Source: Branchiostoma floridae (Eukaryota > Chordata > Leptocardii > Amphioxiformes > Branchiostomatidae). From it: a DNA stretch of 64,000 nucleotides. The stretch covers positions 1,563,464 to 1,627,463 of the forward strand of contig NC_049990.1 in NCBI RefSeq assembly GCF_000003815.2, read 5' to 3'. Made by a program: the position numbers and the translations under genes. Position 1 is the stretch's first letter. Every line of letters starts with the position of its first letter. The notes under the pieces are model-generated. The model did no database searches, was not told the DNA's origin, and saw nothing but the letters and a program-made list of their open reading frames with translations. Shown in pieces: positions 36,601-46,238 of the stretch.

Positions 36601-39600
36601 GGATCACGTGAACGGCTACAGCTGTGTCTGTCCTAAAGATGCCACAGGGAAACACTGTGAGACCGGTACGTACCACGCTTTTTTTTAAATACTAGGCAAA
36701 AGCGTACTCTCCGAGTTTCAACTCTGGCTGTTTTGTCTCATAATTCTTTATCTGTCTTTCTGTTTTGCACAGTTTTCTTTATGTCTCGCGTCCCAACGTC
36801 ATTGGCCAGCTGACTCCCTTTGGCCGGCTATTCTCCAGCTTTGATACTATTTTATGCCACTGGTAAGTCTGGTCGGAGTTTAGTTTCCTTTACAAATTGC
36901 CTCCTGTAATTTTTGTGTGCTCCAGTGACTTTTGCCGGGGAATGTTATTGAGTTCTCGACCTCGGCTGTCAGCCACCGAGACGCGTCCCAGGCCTGCAGC
37001 GAGAAGGACAGTCACATGGCGGACGTGAGAAGCGAACCACAGGAACAGTTCCTGGCCAGCACCATCGCGGCCACCACCGGCGTGCCCAACTGGCTGGCCA
37101 TGAAAACTGCGCCGTTACCCATGCTCTACAGTGATGGGACTCCTTTTATGGGTATATATATTCATACAATTAGCAATACTGAAAGGGACACTAGGTACAT
37201 ATAGGCGTGAAAATGTAACACCAACTATGTCTAAGAATTATCTACTTAAACATTGTTTCACTTTAACATTGTTTCACTTTAACATTGCTTCAAAAATTGA
37301 GCTTTAACGTTACATTTTATTGTTTCATTTTCATACAGGTCCCCTACATTGGTTGGAAGGCGAACCTTCGTCGCCGGTGGACATGTGTGTTCTCCTGGAC
37401 AGCTCCAACAGCTACCAGGCAAAAACTGTTTTCTGCACGGAGCAACACAACTACATTTGCCAGTCTGGTACACAACGATATTCCTACTTAAAACATTTTA
37501 ACGTTTCATTCAGCATTTGTCGTATACAGAAATCAACATAAACTGAACAAATTACCGACTGAATACGCCAAATAGCAATTACTCAAGCAACTTGATATAA
37601 TTTTGGATATGTTCAGACGTCTGAAACAATTTTTGTTCCTATCGAATACTTGAACTCCTAAAATTGTCTTCAATTCTTTTACTTGAGTTATATGAGTTAC
37701 ATAGTTAGGATATAAAACCTCAGTGTTTGTTTGTGCCTTTATTTCAACCGCTTTTCGTGGAGGTGTCACCTGGAACGTCTGGCTGTTTCCAAAATCACAT
37801 CCAGTTGCTTGTCAATGAGTAATAGCTATTTGGCATGTCGTATTACCTGGATGCCTAACTGTCTGGCTATGAAAACTGGCCAGCTAGACATTCATCCATT
37901 TATTGCATTTAAAATTAACTTGGAAATTAGTTATTTAAACATTTGCGATGACATATTTTTCTACCCGTACAGCTCTGAAGTCGTGTGCGCCAAACGTGTG
38001 TCAGAACGGCGGAAACTGCACCTCCTGTTTCGGCGGCTCCACCACCTTCTGTGACTGTCCTGGGGGGTTTGGAGGAAATCTCTGTGAAATCAGTAAGTAA
38101 TTTCATGTACAATAAAGGTCTTTCATTATAATTAAATGGCCATCCACTTTTAGCATAAAAGACAATCTAGGTGTCATTTCATGACTTTTAAAATATAAAG
38201 TATGATTCTTATTGTTCGAGTTTATCTGCTTCGGTAGCAGAAGCGAACATAGTCCTGAGCGAACTACTATCCAGATGGTACCCAGGCTAGCTGGACTAGA
38301 GGACTGTAACTATATGTATATATATATATATAGTGATTACCAAATTCTTTGATACTTCAACAGACATTGACGAGTACGCTTCCAGCCCGTGCCAAAATGG
38401 CGGGATTTGCATTGACGATCTCAACACCTACCACTGCATCTGTCCAACCGGTTTTCAAGGGGACAACTGCGAGCTAGGTTGGTGTGATATGGCCTTAATT
38501 CGGGCTGAAAACCGTTTTCCTAAGGCCTAGGTCACATTTCCAAACCGGGACCCGACCGGGTAGCTTATGGGGACGAAAAGTATGATATAAAAGACACTAA
38601 ACTAAGTAAGACGTAATGAGAAATGTCATCGGCATTGCTTGTGTATATTTTACGAATGTATTTCTGCTTTCGTTTCCACAAACAACCCGGCCGGGCCCCG
38701 GTTTGGAAATGTGGCCTAAGCCTTACACGGGCTGAAACCATCTTCATGGCCTGAGTGCACCCCGTACTACTTGTCCTTGTCGTTGGCTTGCCCAAACTCG
38801 ACTATGTAGAGATCCAGTCGTCTCCTTAATGAACACAGACACATTTGGGACCGCATGACAACCTAATGAAGGTTGTGTGATGCTTGCTATATTTAGGCAT
38901 ATTATACCGAATACAAGTTCCTGTCATATCCTGTCATATAGAACAATCAGTACTAACGTTTTTCTTGCCTATCTTTCAGACATAGACCTGTGTTCCCCCG
39001 ACCCGTGTCCATCCGGTTTCACCTGTCAGGACGTTGGGTCCTCCATCTATTGTCTTGGTTAGTCGTTTTTTATCACCATTCTGTGTTAGCTAAAGAACTG
39101 AATAAAACATCAAGTATCACCATTGCTACACATTATAGGCAAACTGTTCCAGTAAGGCCTTGGAAATATTATGCTTCCGCTTACCCTAACGACCATAGAA
39201 AAACCTGTAGAAAGACCCTTGCGGTCCTTGGGGGGGGGGGGGGGGTTGTTGGCGCAAGGGACATAAAATCTTCGATATGACATCTGAGATTTAAAGTATT
39301 TCACCCTCCACTCACAGATTTTAAAAGGCTTTGAATAGTTTGAATTATGTTTGTATGATTACAGTGTGATGTTGACAACATCAGTGTCATGCATTTTAGC
39401 TTTTTCGGGTTCACCTGAATGTGTCTGTTTACCTTGACCAACATCTAAAAAATGTGTAAATATTATATTTTAAAAAATCCCTATCCATTTTTTTTATTGA
39501 ATTTTCACTGCAAACGTGACACAGTTTTCAGCAAATTGCATTATGGGTAGTAATCTTTTTTTTTAATTTACATGATATTGATGCATTCTAATAAGCAACT

Positions 39601-39816
39601 TTCTTTTTTAAACACAATGTACACTTCCTAACGATAAAATTTTGTTTATCATTTTCGCATACAAATACTGCTAAGACCCTTACCCATTGCTAACACTTTT
39701 CTTTAGGCCGTTCCGTCGCCCGGGGCCTGCCGTACCAGTGCAGCAGCGCCTCCTGTCCGGATGGTATGAACTGCATCCAGGAGGGTGTGGCGGCCTTCTC
39801 CTGCAGACCTGAGTGA
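33617..39816 (+). CDS. Secreted SRCR-EGF-C-type lectin-EGF mosaic protein
   Basis: Twelve exons: 33617-33674, 34370-34681, 35070-35177, 35556-35666, 36110-36217, 36552-36665, 36926-37151, 37339-37467, 37973-38092, 38364-38477, 38980-39057, 39707-39816; about 528 aa. Signal peptide [19 protein letters not shown]. Then one SRCR domain ([43 protein letters not shown]), four EGF modules (pattern [25 protein letters not shown]), a CTLD over two exons (ending MCVLL and YICQSG), then four EGF-like or short Cys-rich modules to the stop at 39814. All splice junctions are phase 1, which favours module shuffling. SRCR plus CTLD suggests pattern recognition or matrix binding (inference). Two defects: the first CTLD exon has one extra base near 36948, creating TGA at 36949; and the EGF at 38364 has Tyr (TAC 38375-38377) where the first Cys is expected. 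Confidence 0.8.
34108..34325. mobile_element. MITE in intron 1 of the SRCR/EGF gene
   Basis: Arms tagcctctaccaggct and agcctgatagaggcta are inverted. Inner segments gagttagccggc and ctcctctggc match the copy at 28215 and the cores of other families. Confidence 0.7.
34651..34981 (+). repeat. Triplicated SRCR exon end with its splice donor
   Basis: The last 31 exon bases (from cacagggaggactccggggt) plus GTAAGC and about 110 bp of intron are repeated with a period of about 144 bp. Copies begin at 34651, 34793 and 34937. Donors sit at 34682, 34824 and 34974, all GTAAG. The downstream copies drift slightly (an extra gctcga in the third). Confidence 0.9.
35320..35415. repeat. Half of a 'ccgggccccggtttgg' element
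   Basis: The segment ccggccgggccccggtttgg followed by aaatgtgacg is shared with the right end of 38527-38722. The left arm is missing or too diverged. Confidence 0.5.
35915..36035. repeat. Direct repeat of a gctggtgtgttacgccga unit
   Basis: Two copies of about 70 bp, each with gctggtgtgttacgccg, gcggttataccggctat and a gatacagata microsatellite, lie in the intron before the third EGF exon. A related fragment (aagctggtgtgttatgc) is at about 21776. Confidence 0.7.
37562..37690. mobile_element. Degraded Penelope terminal-repeat fragment
   Basis: Atacgccaaatagcaattac, tcaagcaacttgatat, ttcagacgtctgaaac and the following text align by eye with the PLE terminal repeats at 59117-59447 and 61943-62260. 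It sits in an intron of the SRCR/EGF gene. Confidence 0.6.
37765..37885 (+). pseudogene. Degenerate second copy of the first CTLD exon
   Basis: A stretch encoding [13 protein letters not shown] parallels [11 protein letters not shown] of the real CTLD exon (36926-37151), with similar flanking codons but no intact splice structure. It appears to be a decayed duplicate exon. Confidence 0.5.
38527..38722. mobile_element. MITE with ggcctaggtcacatttcc ends
   Basis: Left arm ctaggtcacatttccaaacc pairs with right ggtttggaaatgtggcctaa. Inner cccgaccgggtagc pairs with the GC-rich right side. A left-arm relative is at about 58380-58470. Confidence 0.75.
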
Positions 39817-39951
39817 CGTCACCATTGGAGCCTTCCACGTGACGACGACCAGCCAATGGCTGACTTCATGCGTGATTAGGAAATGCGTTGTTTCCTGATT
39901 TGTGGCCTAACTAGAGATAGAAGCACCTGGAGATAGACGACGTTATGGATG

Positions 39952-39957
39952 AATAAA
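39952..39957 (+). terminator. Poly(A) signal of the SRCR/EGF gene
   Basis: AATAAA lies 136 nt after the stop codon, giving a short 3' UTR. Confidence 0.6.
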
Positions 39958-40181
39958 TCTTGTGCATGAAAATCGTACAGTTTATGTCTATTGTTTACTC
40001 GGGCTTTTCATATACAATTGTGTATATATAGTATCACCTCTCTTCATACATGTGCACGCATCTCAAACCTGCCGTATAGAGCTAGTTCCGTGAATCCGTA
40101 AGCGGAGGTTTTACCCCAGGGTTGGTCCCTGATATTGTTAGGATATGTTGTAAGGAATCGCGCTCGTCATTTCGGTGACTA

Positions 40182-40427
40182 AGGCCCCCTTTCCACTAGG
40201 ACGGCGATCGCGCTGCGCTCTCACTGCGACCTACATATGATATGTGTAACCTTCACTTTCACACTGGGTATATCATACAAAACGTAAAAGTGTGATTGAG
40301 AAGACAACAAAACGCACAAAGTGTAACAAGATTCGTTTCTTTTCGATACAATTCGTTGAGCTATATGTCAAATCTTAGGTCGCAGAGAGAGCGCGGCGAG
40401 AGCGCCGTCCTAGTGGAAAGGGGGTAT
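40182..40427. mobile_element. MITE with ccctttccactaggacggcg ends
   Basis: The left end ccctttccactaggacggcg is matched by the inverted cgccgtcctagtggaaaggg at the right. Inner gcgctctcactgcgacctac and taggtcgcagagagagcgcg also pair. Confidence 0.85.
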
Positions 40428-40432
40428 AACGG

Positions 40433-40846
40433 GCCGGTGCAGAGACTTCCGACCACAACGAGAACCAGAGTCCTTGAACACAAACGCCCCAGCTCGCTGT
40501 CGTCGGAAGTCTCTCAACATATGCACATTGAATCGCCGGACCATGCCGTACCATTGGACAAAGTCAGAATGCTGGTACTGGACACTGAACAGGACTACTT
40601 TGTAAGAGGTATAAAGAAGGCCATATACACCAGGGCACTCCAGCCATCACTGAACAGAGACGGTGGACGCTATAAACTTCCTGGTACGTTTGACCAGATG
40701 CTGACGTCACGTATCCGTAAGATCACATGTTAATAAGATCACGTGTCCGTAACTCTCGCGAGTTTACGACCTGAACTGATTGCTCATCAGTATTGATCCC
40801 GAAGAAGGCGACAGTAGTTGTTGAAAATTTGATCCGTTTGTACTTT
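40433..40846 (+). mobile_element. 3' end of a Penelope-like element (GIY-YIG C-terminus)
   Basis: An open segment to the stop at 40731-40733 encodes TRTRVLEHKRPSS, EVSQHMHIES, RGIKKAIYTRALQPSLNRDG and a terminal region. This is the C-terminal part of the GIY-YIG endonuclease domain that follows reverse transcriptase in Penelope-like elements. Everything upstream is missing. The noncoding tail (gacagtagttgttgaaaat) matches 57945-57970. The tail is interrupted at 40847 by a foldback element and resumes at 43361-43420 (tgttggaagaaagtttagca). Confidence 0.75.
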
Positions 40847-43360
40847 GAGCTATGTCCAGTATCAGGGTGAAGTGCACGAAGTTAGGGTGTACGAAGTTGT
40901 ACGAAGTTGTACGAAGTTACAACCGTTTCCCACTGGCTTTGATGCTATATCGGGAGTCACAGATGACGTCAAAACATTTATTGGATGACGTAATCTAACT
41001 TCGTACAGTAGGCAGGGTAGGGTGTCAAGTGTACGAACTTGTCCGAAGTTGTGCAAAGTTACGTGACGTCATCTAACTTCGTACAGTAGGCAGGGTAGGG
41101 CGGCATGTGTGCGAAGTTGTCCTAAGTTGTGCAAAGTTACATATATACGTGACGTCATCTAACTTTGGACAGTGGGCAGGGTAGGTCTACAAGTGTGCGA
41201 AGTTGTCCTAAGTTGTGCAAAGTTACGTGACGTCATCTAACTTTGGACAGTGGGCAGGGTAGGTCAACAAGTGTGCGAAGTTGTCCTAAGTTGTGCAAAG
41301 TTACGTGACGTCATCTAACTTTGGACAGTGGGCAAGGTAGGTCAACAAGTGTGCGAAGTTGTCCTAAGTTGTGCAAAGTTACGTGACGTCATCTAACTCT
41401 GGACAGTGGGCAGGGTAGGGCGGCATGTGTACGAATTTGTCCAAAGTTAATTAATACATAGTAAAAACTTATATATGTGTAAATAAGATACACACCACTC
41501 ACGCATATAAACAGATAAAATATAGATGCACATTAATCAGCACAAAATTAATGTTCATGCATTGTAAAAAAATTCATTTATTTCACTTTTTTTGTCTTTT
41601 ATTTCTCCTCTAAACGTTCGTTTTAACAATGCGCACAAAATAATTTAAGCTCACTCTTAATATTATATTTCCCTTTTTTTACGTCACTTCTAAATACAAG
41701 TACCTGAAAACATCTCCCCTATCTATTTATAAACTACATGTATTGCAGTCATCTTTCACTACTTTGTATCATAAGAAGTAGTAGTTGTTATGTTATTCCT
41801 TGTAATTTAACAATTAATTGAAGTACTTCCACCATTTAGTACATAAGTAAACCCAGCAGACGGACTACCACTGTCCGTATGGTCTTTCCGCAACTTCGTG
41901 TAAACATCAGTCACAAGTTCTTGAATCCATTTACAGATAGTAGATTTCCCAGCGCCTGCCAAGACAACAGGTAAATGCCATTTTGATCCCCGCTAATAGA
42001 TGTTTAAAAAGAATAGAACAAATGAAATAAAAGCAGCCGTGGCGCAATACAGAGATTGAAAAACGACACCATTCTACGAACGCATTCCAGGTTCGAATTA
42101 AAAAAAAAACACCTGAGCAAATGACGTAAATGTCTGTTGGTGACGTTAAGCAAAAGAATGTTCGACAAGGTATGGTTCTAGAAATGACGGTTGTAAATTT
42201 TGAACATATAACGTTATATCTACATTGAATCAAACGTTTGATTTGAAACAATAAAAAAGGTGTTTAGAAGTAAATCTACCTGTTGGCAGACAGATGGCTG
42301 TCCACAGAAGAACATTTTCCCTCCATTTGGTGTCAGGTGGAGAGACTTGTGCATGGCTTACAGCAAAAGCCGCGACCGTGATAAGGCTATATAAAACAGC
42401 CACCGTTGGCACGCACAAAACAGATGCAACAGCACAACATCCCTGTGAAGAATAAGACAAATCTTAATAAAGATAAGTAATCTGCATTCTGATAAAAAAT
42501 ATGTTGTTTTGTAAGATGTAACTTCTAAAGAATAGAAGATTTATGAATCAAAAGTCAGAACTCAAAACATATCAAGGTGCGATTAATACGACTAACCCAC
42601 CTGAACAAGTTCTTCCGGAAAATCCTTCCAGTCAAACTCGACTTTCCAGGACGAATGGAGATCTGTAGCCTTCAAAGATTTACTGCACGACATGATATGA
42701 TATAATATTGTCCGTAAATCCCCCGTTAAAAAGTCTATTTCGTCAAAGACACGGACTAAAAAGTAGCCGTGGAGACTTCATCGCCACACGGTTTCAAACT
42801 GTTAGACTGAAAAACGACACCGTTCGGTGAACGCATTCCGGTTTCGAATTACGAAAACACCTGAGTTAGTGACGTAAACGTCAGATTGTGACGTCTAAGA
42901 AGATGAGAACATTAGAAGAAAGGTTCTAGAAATGACAGTTGAGACATTTGAACGTAACACAGAAAACTTGTAGACGCGTAGTGGAGTATATATATCGCCA
43001 AAGTCAAGCTAGGCGACATCTTCCTAGGAATACGCGACCTGATCAGTACACCCGGCTGACTGTCCAAAGTTTAGATGACGTCATGGTTAGCGTGACGTCA
43101 TAACTTCGGACAAGTTCGTACAACTCCGTACACCACCCGGCTGACTGTCCAAAGTTTAGATGACGTCATGGTTAGCGTGACGTCATAACTTCGGACAAGT
43201 TCGTACAACTCCGTACACCACCCGGCTGACTGTCCAAAGTTTAGATGACGTCATAACTTCGGACAAGTTCGTACAACTTTGAACAACTTTGGACAACTTC
43301 AGACATCTAACTTAACTTAGGACAACTTCGTGCATTTCACCCTGATACTGGACATGGGTG
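40847..43360. mobile_element. Foldback DNA transposon with tandem-repeat TIRs
   Basis: Both ends carry atgtccagtatcagggtgaa in inverted orientation. An 8-bp direct repeat, TGTACTTT, flanks it (40839-40846 and 43361-43368). The left arm (to about 41450) is a ladder of ~77-bp units with tgcaaagttacgtgacgtca and tctaactttggacag. The right arm (about 43050-43330) carries the same words inverted. Long TIRs made of subrepeats define foldback elements. TGACGTCA palindromes recur throughout both arms. The interior holds a small spliced gene on the minus strand (41807-42693). No transposase is visible, so the copy is probably non-autonomous. Confidence 0.75.
41807..42693 (-). CDS. Small three-exon P-loop protein inside the foldback element
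   Basis: Exons 42693-42601, 42442-42280 and 41955-41807 have consensus splice sites (CAG|GTGGGT, CACAG|GG, CAG|GTAGAT, GGCAG|GC). They join to exactly 405 nt: 134 aa, MSCSKSLKATDL to TSINC. Exon 2 has a hydrophobic segment (VASVLCVPTVAVLYSLITV), then KWRENVLLWTAICLPT. The exon 2/3 junction creates a Walker A motif, GAGKST, followed by ICKWIQELV. An N-terminal helical region, then W..ENV-hydrophobic strand and GxGKS is, from memory, how the DUF3987/YfjI-like ATPase domain of mobile-element primase-helicases begins; the protein stops soon after Walker A, so it would be a truncated version. That assignment is an inference. The exact phase closure argues that this is, or recently was, a real gene. 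Confidence 0.55.
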
Positions 43361-43689
43361 TGTACTTTTGTGTTGGAAGAAAGTTTAGCATTTTCCATTT
43401 GCTTTTGGTAAAAATATGGGCTTTGATCTTCGTCAATCATCCCCTTAAAACCCATACTTAAGGCTCAAAAATGACTTTATAAAAATGGGGAGCTCTTAGG
43501 AAATCTAGATACGATCTTGAAAATAATGTTAGTAGTGTGTGTGTGTGTGTGAAGTCATCAATGATCATCCTTAGCTACAAGCTTAATTCCTCTATTTATT
43601 TGACCCGAATATTGACCTGGAACTTCAGCAATTGTCCCATAGCAACCAATACAATGCTATGATTCTCAAAAATTATTTTGCTGTGATCT

Positions 43690-46095
43690 AAACAGTTCTG
43701 TTACTATGATCTTAAACAGTTCTGTTGCTATGATCCTAAACAGTTCTGTTGTTGTGATCCTAAACAGTTCCGTTGTTGTGATCCTAAACAGTTCTGTTGC
43801 TATGATCTTAAACAGTTCTGTTGCTATGATCCTAAACAGTTTTGTTGTTGTGATCCTAAACAGTTCCGTTGTTGTGATCCTAAACAGTTCCGTTGTTGTG
43901 ATCCTAAACAGTTCCGTTGTTGTGATCCTAAACAGTTCCGTTGTTGTGATCCTAATCAGTTCCGTTGTTGTGATCCTAAACAGTTCCGTTGTTGTGATCC
44001 TAATCAGTTCTGTTGCTATGATCCTAAACAGTTCTGTTGTTGTGATCCTAAACAGTTCCGTTGTTGTGATCCTAAACAGTTCCGTTGTTGTGATCCTAAC
44101 CAGTTCCGTTGTTGTGATCCTAAACAGTTCCGTTGTTGTGATCCTAAACAGTTCCGTTGTTGTGATCCTAAACAGTTCCGTTGTTGTGATCCTAAACAGT
44201 TCCGTTGTTGTGATCCTAAACAGTTCTGTTGTTGTGATCCTAAACAGTTCCGTTGTTGTGATCGTGAAGAGTTCCGTTGCCATGATCGTAAACTGCTGTG
44301 TTGCTATGGTCCTAAACATTTGTCTTGCTATGGTATAATCTAGAGGCTTTTTTCTTCCTTGCTCTGTTACATTTTCTGTAATTGATGTCCTTAAAATCAG
44401 TATCGAAGCAGGACGAGTTCAGTTTCTAAGTATGAGTTCTGTTGCCAAGGTCCTAAATATTCCTGTTATAATCATTAAAAAAAGTATGCTGCTATGATAG
44501 CAAACAGCTCAGTTGCTTAGGTCGTAAAAGGTACAGCTGTAATGATCCTAGACAGTTCTGGTGCTATGAAAGTAAATTGTTTTGTTACTATGATCGTAAA
44601 CGATTGCGTCTAACGTTTTTTGTTGCAATGGTCCTACAGAATTCTGTTGTTATGCTCGTAAGTATTTTTGTTGCTATCGTCTTAAGAGTTCTGTTGTTAT
44701 GCTTGTAAAGAGACTCTAAAAAAATCTGTTGCTATGATGCTAAAGAGTTCTGTTGCTTTGATTATAAAGACTTATATTCTTCTGATTCTAAAGAGTTCTA
44801 TAGCTTTGGTCCTAAAGAGTTCTATTGCTATGGTCCAAAAGAGTTCTATTGCTCTGATTCTAAAGACTTCTATTGCTTTCTTTTCTTTTTTTTTACTCAA
44901 TGGTCACCGCGTAACAAGGCCTGAAGGTCACTCAAGGTTACGGGTTACATGATTGGAACTGTAACAGCAACTCTTCGCCCTAGGTCAGAAACATCATGAT
45001 TGAGACCAGCCCAATTGCTCACTATGAGTGAGGACTAACTGACCCAATAGGCGAAGCAGGGGTTACGAGGGCTGCTCGGGAGCTTCCCTACCCCTATGGT
45101 CCTAAAGAGTTCTATTGCTAAGGTCCTAAAGAGTTCTATTGCTATGGTCCCAAAGAGTTCTGTTGCTATGATGCTAAATACTTCTGTTGCTATGATGCTA
45201 AATACTTCTGTTGCTATGATGCTAAATACTTCTGTTGCTATGATGCTAAATACTTCTGTTGCTATGATGCTAAATACTTCTGTTGCTATGATGCTAAATA
45301 CTTCTGTTGCTATGACCCTTCAGAGTTCTGTTTCTATGATTCTAAAGAGTTCTATTGCTATGGTCCTTAAGAGTTTTGTTGCTATGGTCCCAAAGAGTTC
45401 TATTGCTTTGATTCTAAAGAGTTCTATTGCTATGGTCCTAAAGAGTTCTATTGCTAAGGTCCTAAAGAGTTCTATTGCTAAGGTCCTAAAGAGTTCTATT
45501 GCTATGGTCCTAAAGAGTTCTATTGCTTTGATTCTAAAGAGTTCTGTTGCTATGATCCTTAAGATTTCTATTGCTTTTTTCCTTAAGAGTTCTGTTGCTA
45601 TGATGCTAAAGACTTTTGTCGCTATGATCCTTCAGAGTTCTGTTGCTATGACCCTTCATAGTTCTGTTGCTATGACCTTTAAGAGTTCTGTTGCTATGGT
45701 CCTAAAGATTTCTTTGGCCATGATCCTTAATAGTTTTTTTGCCATGGTCCTAAAGAGTTCTATTGCTATGATCCTAAAGAGTTCTTTTGCTCTTATTCCA
45801 AAGACTTCTGTTGCTATGGCCCTTTAGAAATCTATTGCTATGGTCATAAAGACTTCTGTTGTTATGGCCTTAAAGAGGTCTGTTGCCATGGTCCTAAAGA
45901 GTACTGTTGCCAAGGTCCTAAAGAGTTCTGTTGCTATGGTCCTAAAGAGTTCTGTTGCTATGATTCTAAAGAGTTCTTTTGCTATGATTCTAAAGAGTTC
46001 TGTTGCTATGATGCTAAAGAGGTTTGTTGCTATGGTCCTTAAGAGTTCTGTTGCTATGATTCTAAAGAGTCCTGTTGCTATGATAGTCATTTCTG
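43690..46095. repeat. 24-bp minisatellite, two divergent blocks
   Basis: Block 1 (43690-44335) repeats gttgttgtgatcctaaacag plus ttcc. Block 2 (about 44410-46095) repeats gttgctatggtcctaaagag plus ttct and related forms. The period is 24 bp (8 codons), so long frames stay open on both strands (VVILNSSV on plus, ITTTELFR on minus). A SINE-like sequence interrupts block 2 at 44885-45095. It lies just beyond the stop of the LRR receptor. Confidence 0.9.
44885..45095 (-). mobile_element. SINE-like insertion sharing a LINE tail
   Basis: On the plus strand it starts with a poly-T run and actcaatggtcaccgcgtaa, then ccaataggcgaagcagggg and ends tcccctaccc-like. The T-side ~60 bp matches the 3' end of the LINE fragment at 53640-53710 (ggtcaccgcaaaacaaggc). 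The other side matches 52785-52862. A SINE that borrows its partner LINE's 3' end is the simplest reading. Confidence 0.55.
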
Positions 46096-46238
46096 TACAG
46101 GTTGCCATCTGACTGCACATAGACAGTCTTATCTTCAGTGATGGCCTGAGACTCGCCCTGGCCTGTCTAATCTACAACAGCTGTGGTGTTTGTGCTGGAT
46201 TCAGCAAAGACCTGATATTAACTCTGTCCTGTCTGATT

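Noticed and set aside
41931-42251. 106-codon minus-strand frame
   Set aside because: It runs through an intron of the foldback-element gene in another frame; the spliced model closes in phase and yields Walker A, so I prefer it.
43666-45827. Frames of 210-243 codons encoding VILNSSV or TTELFRI repeats
   Set aside because: By-product of a 24-bp tandem repeat, open on both strands at once; no sign of selection on either.
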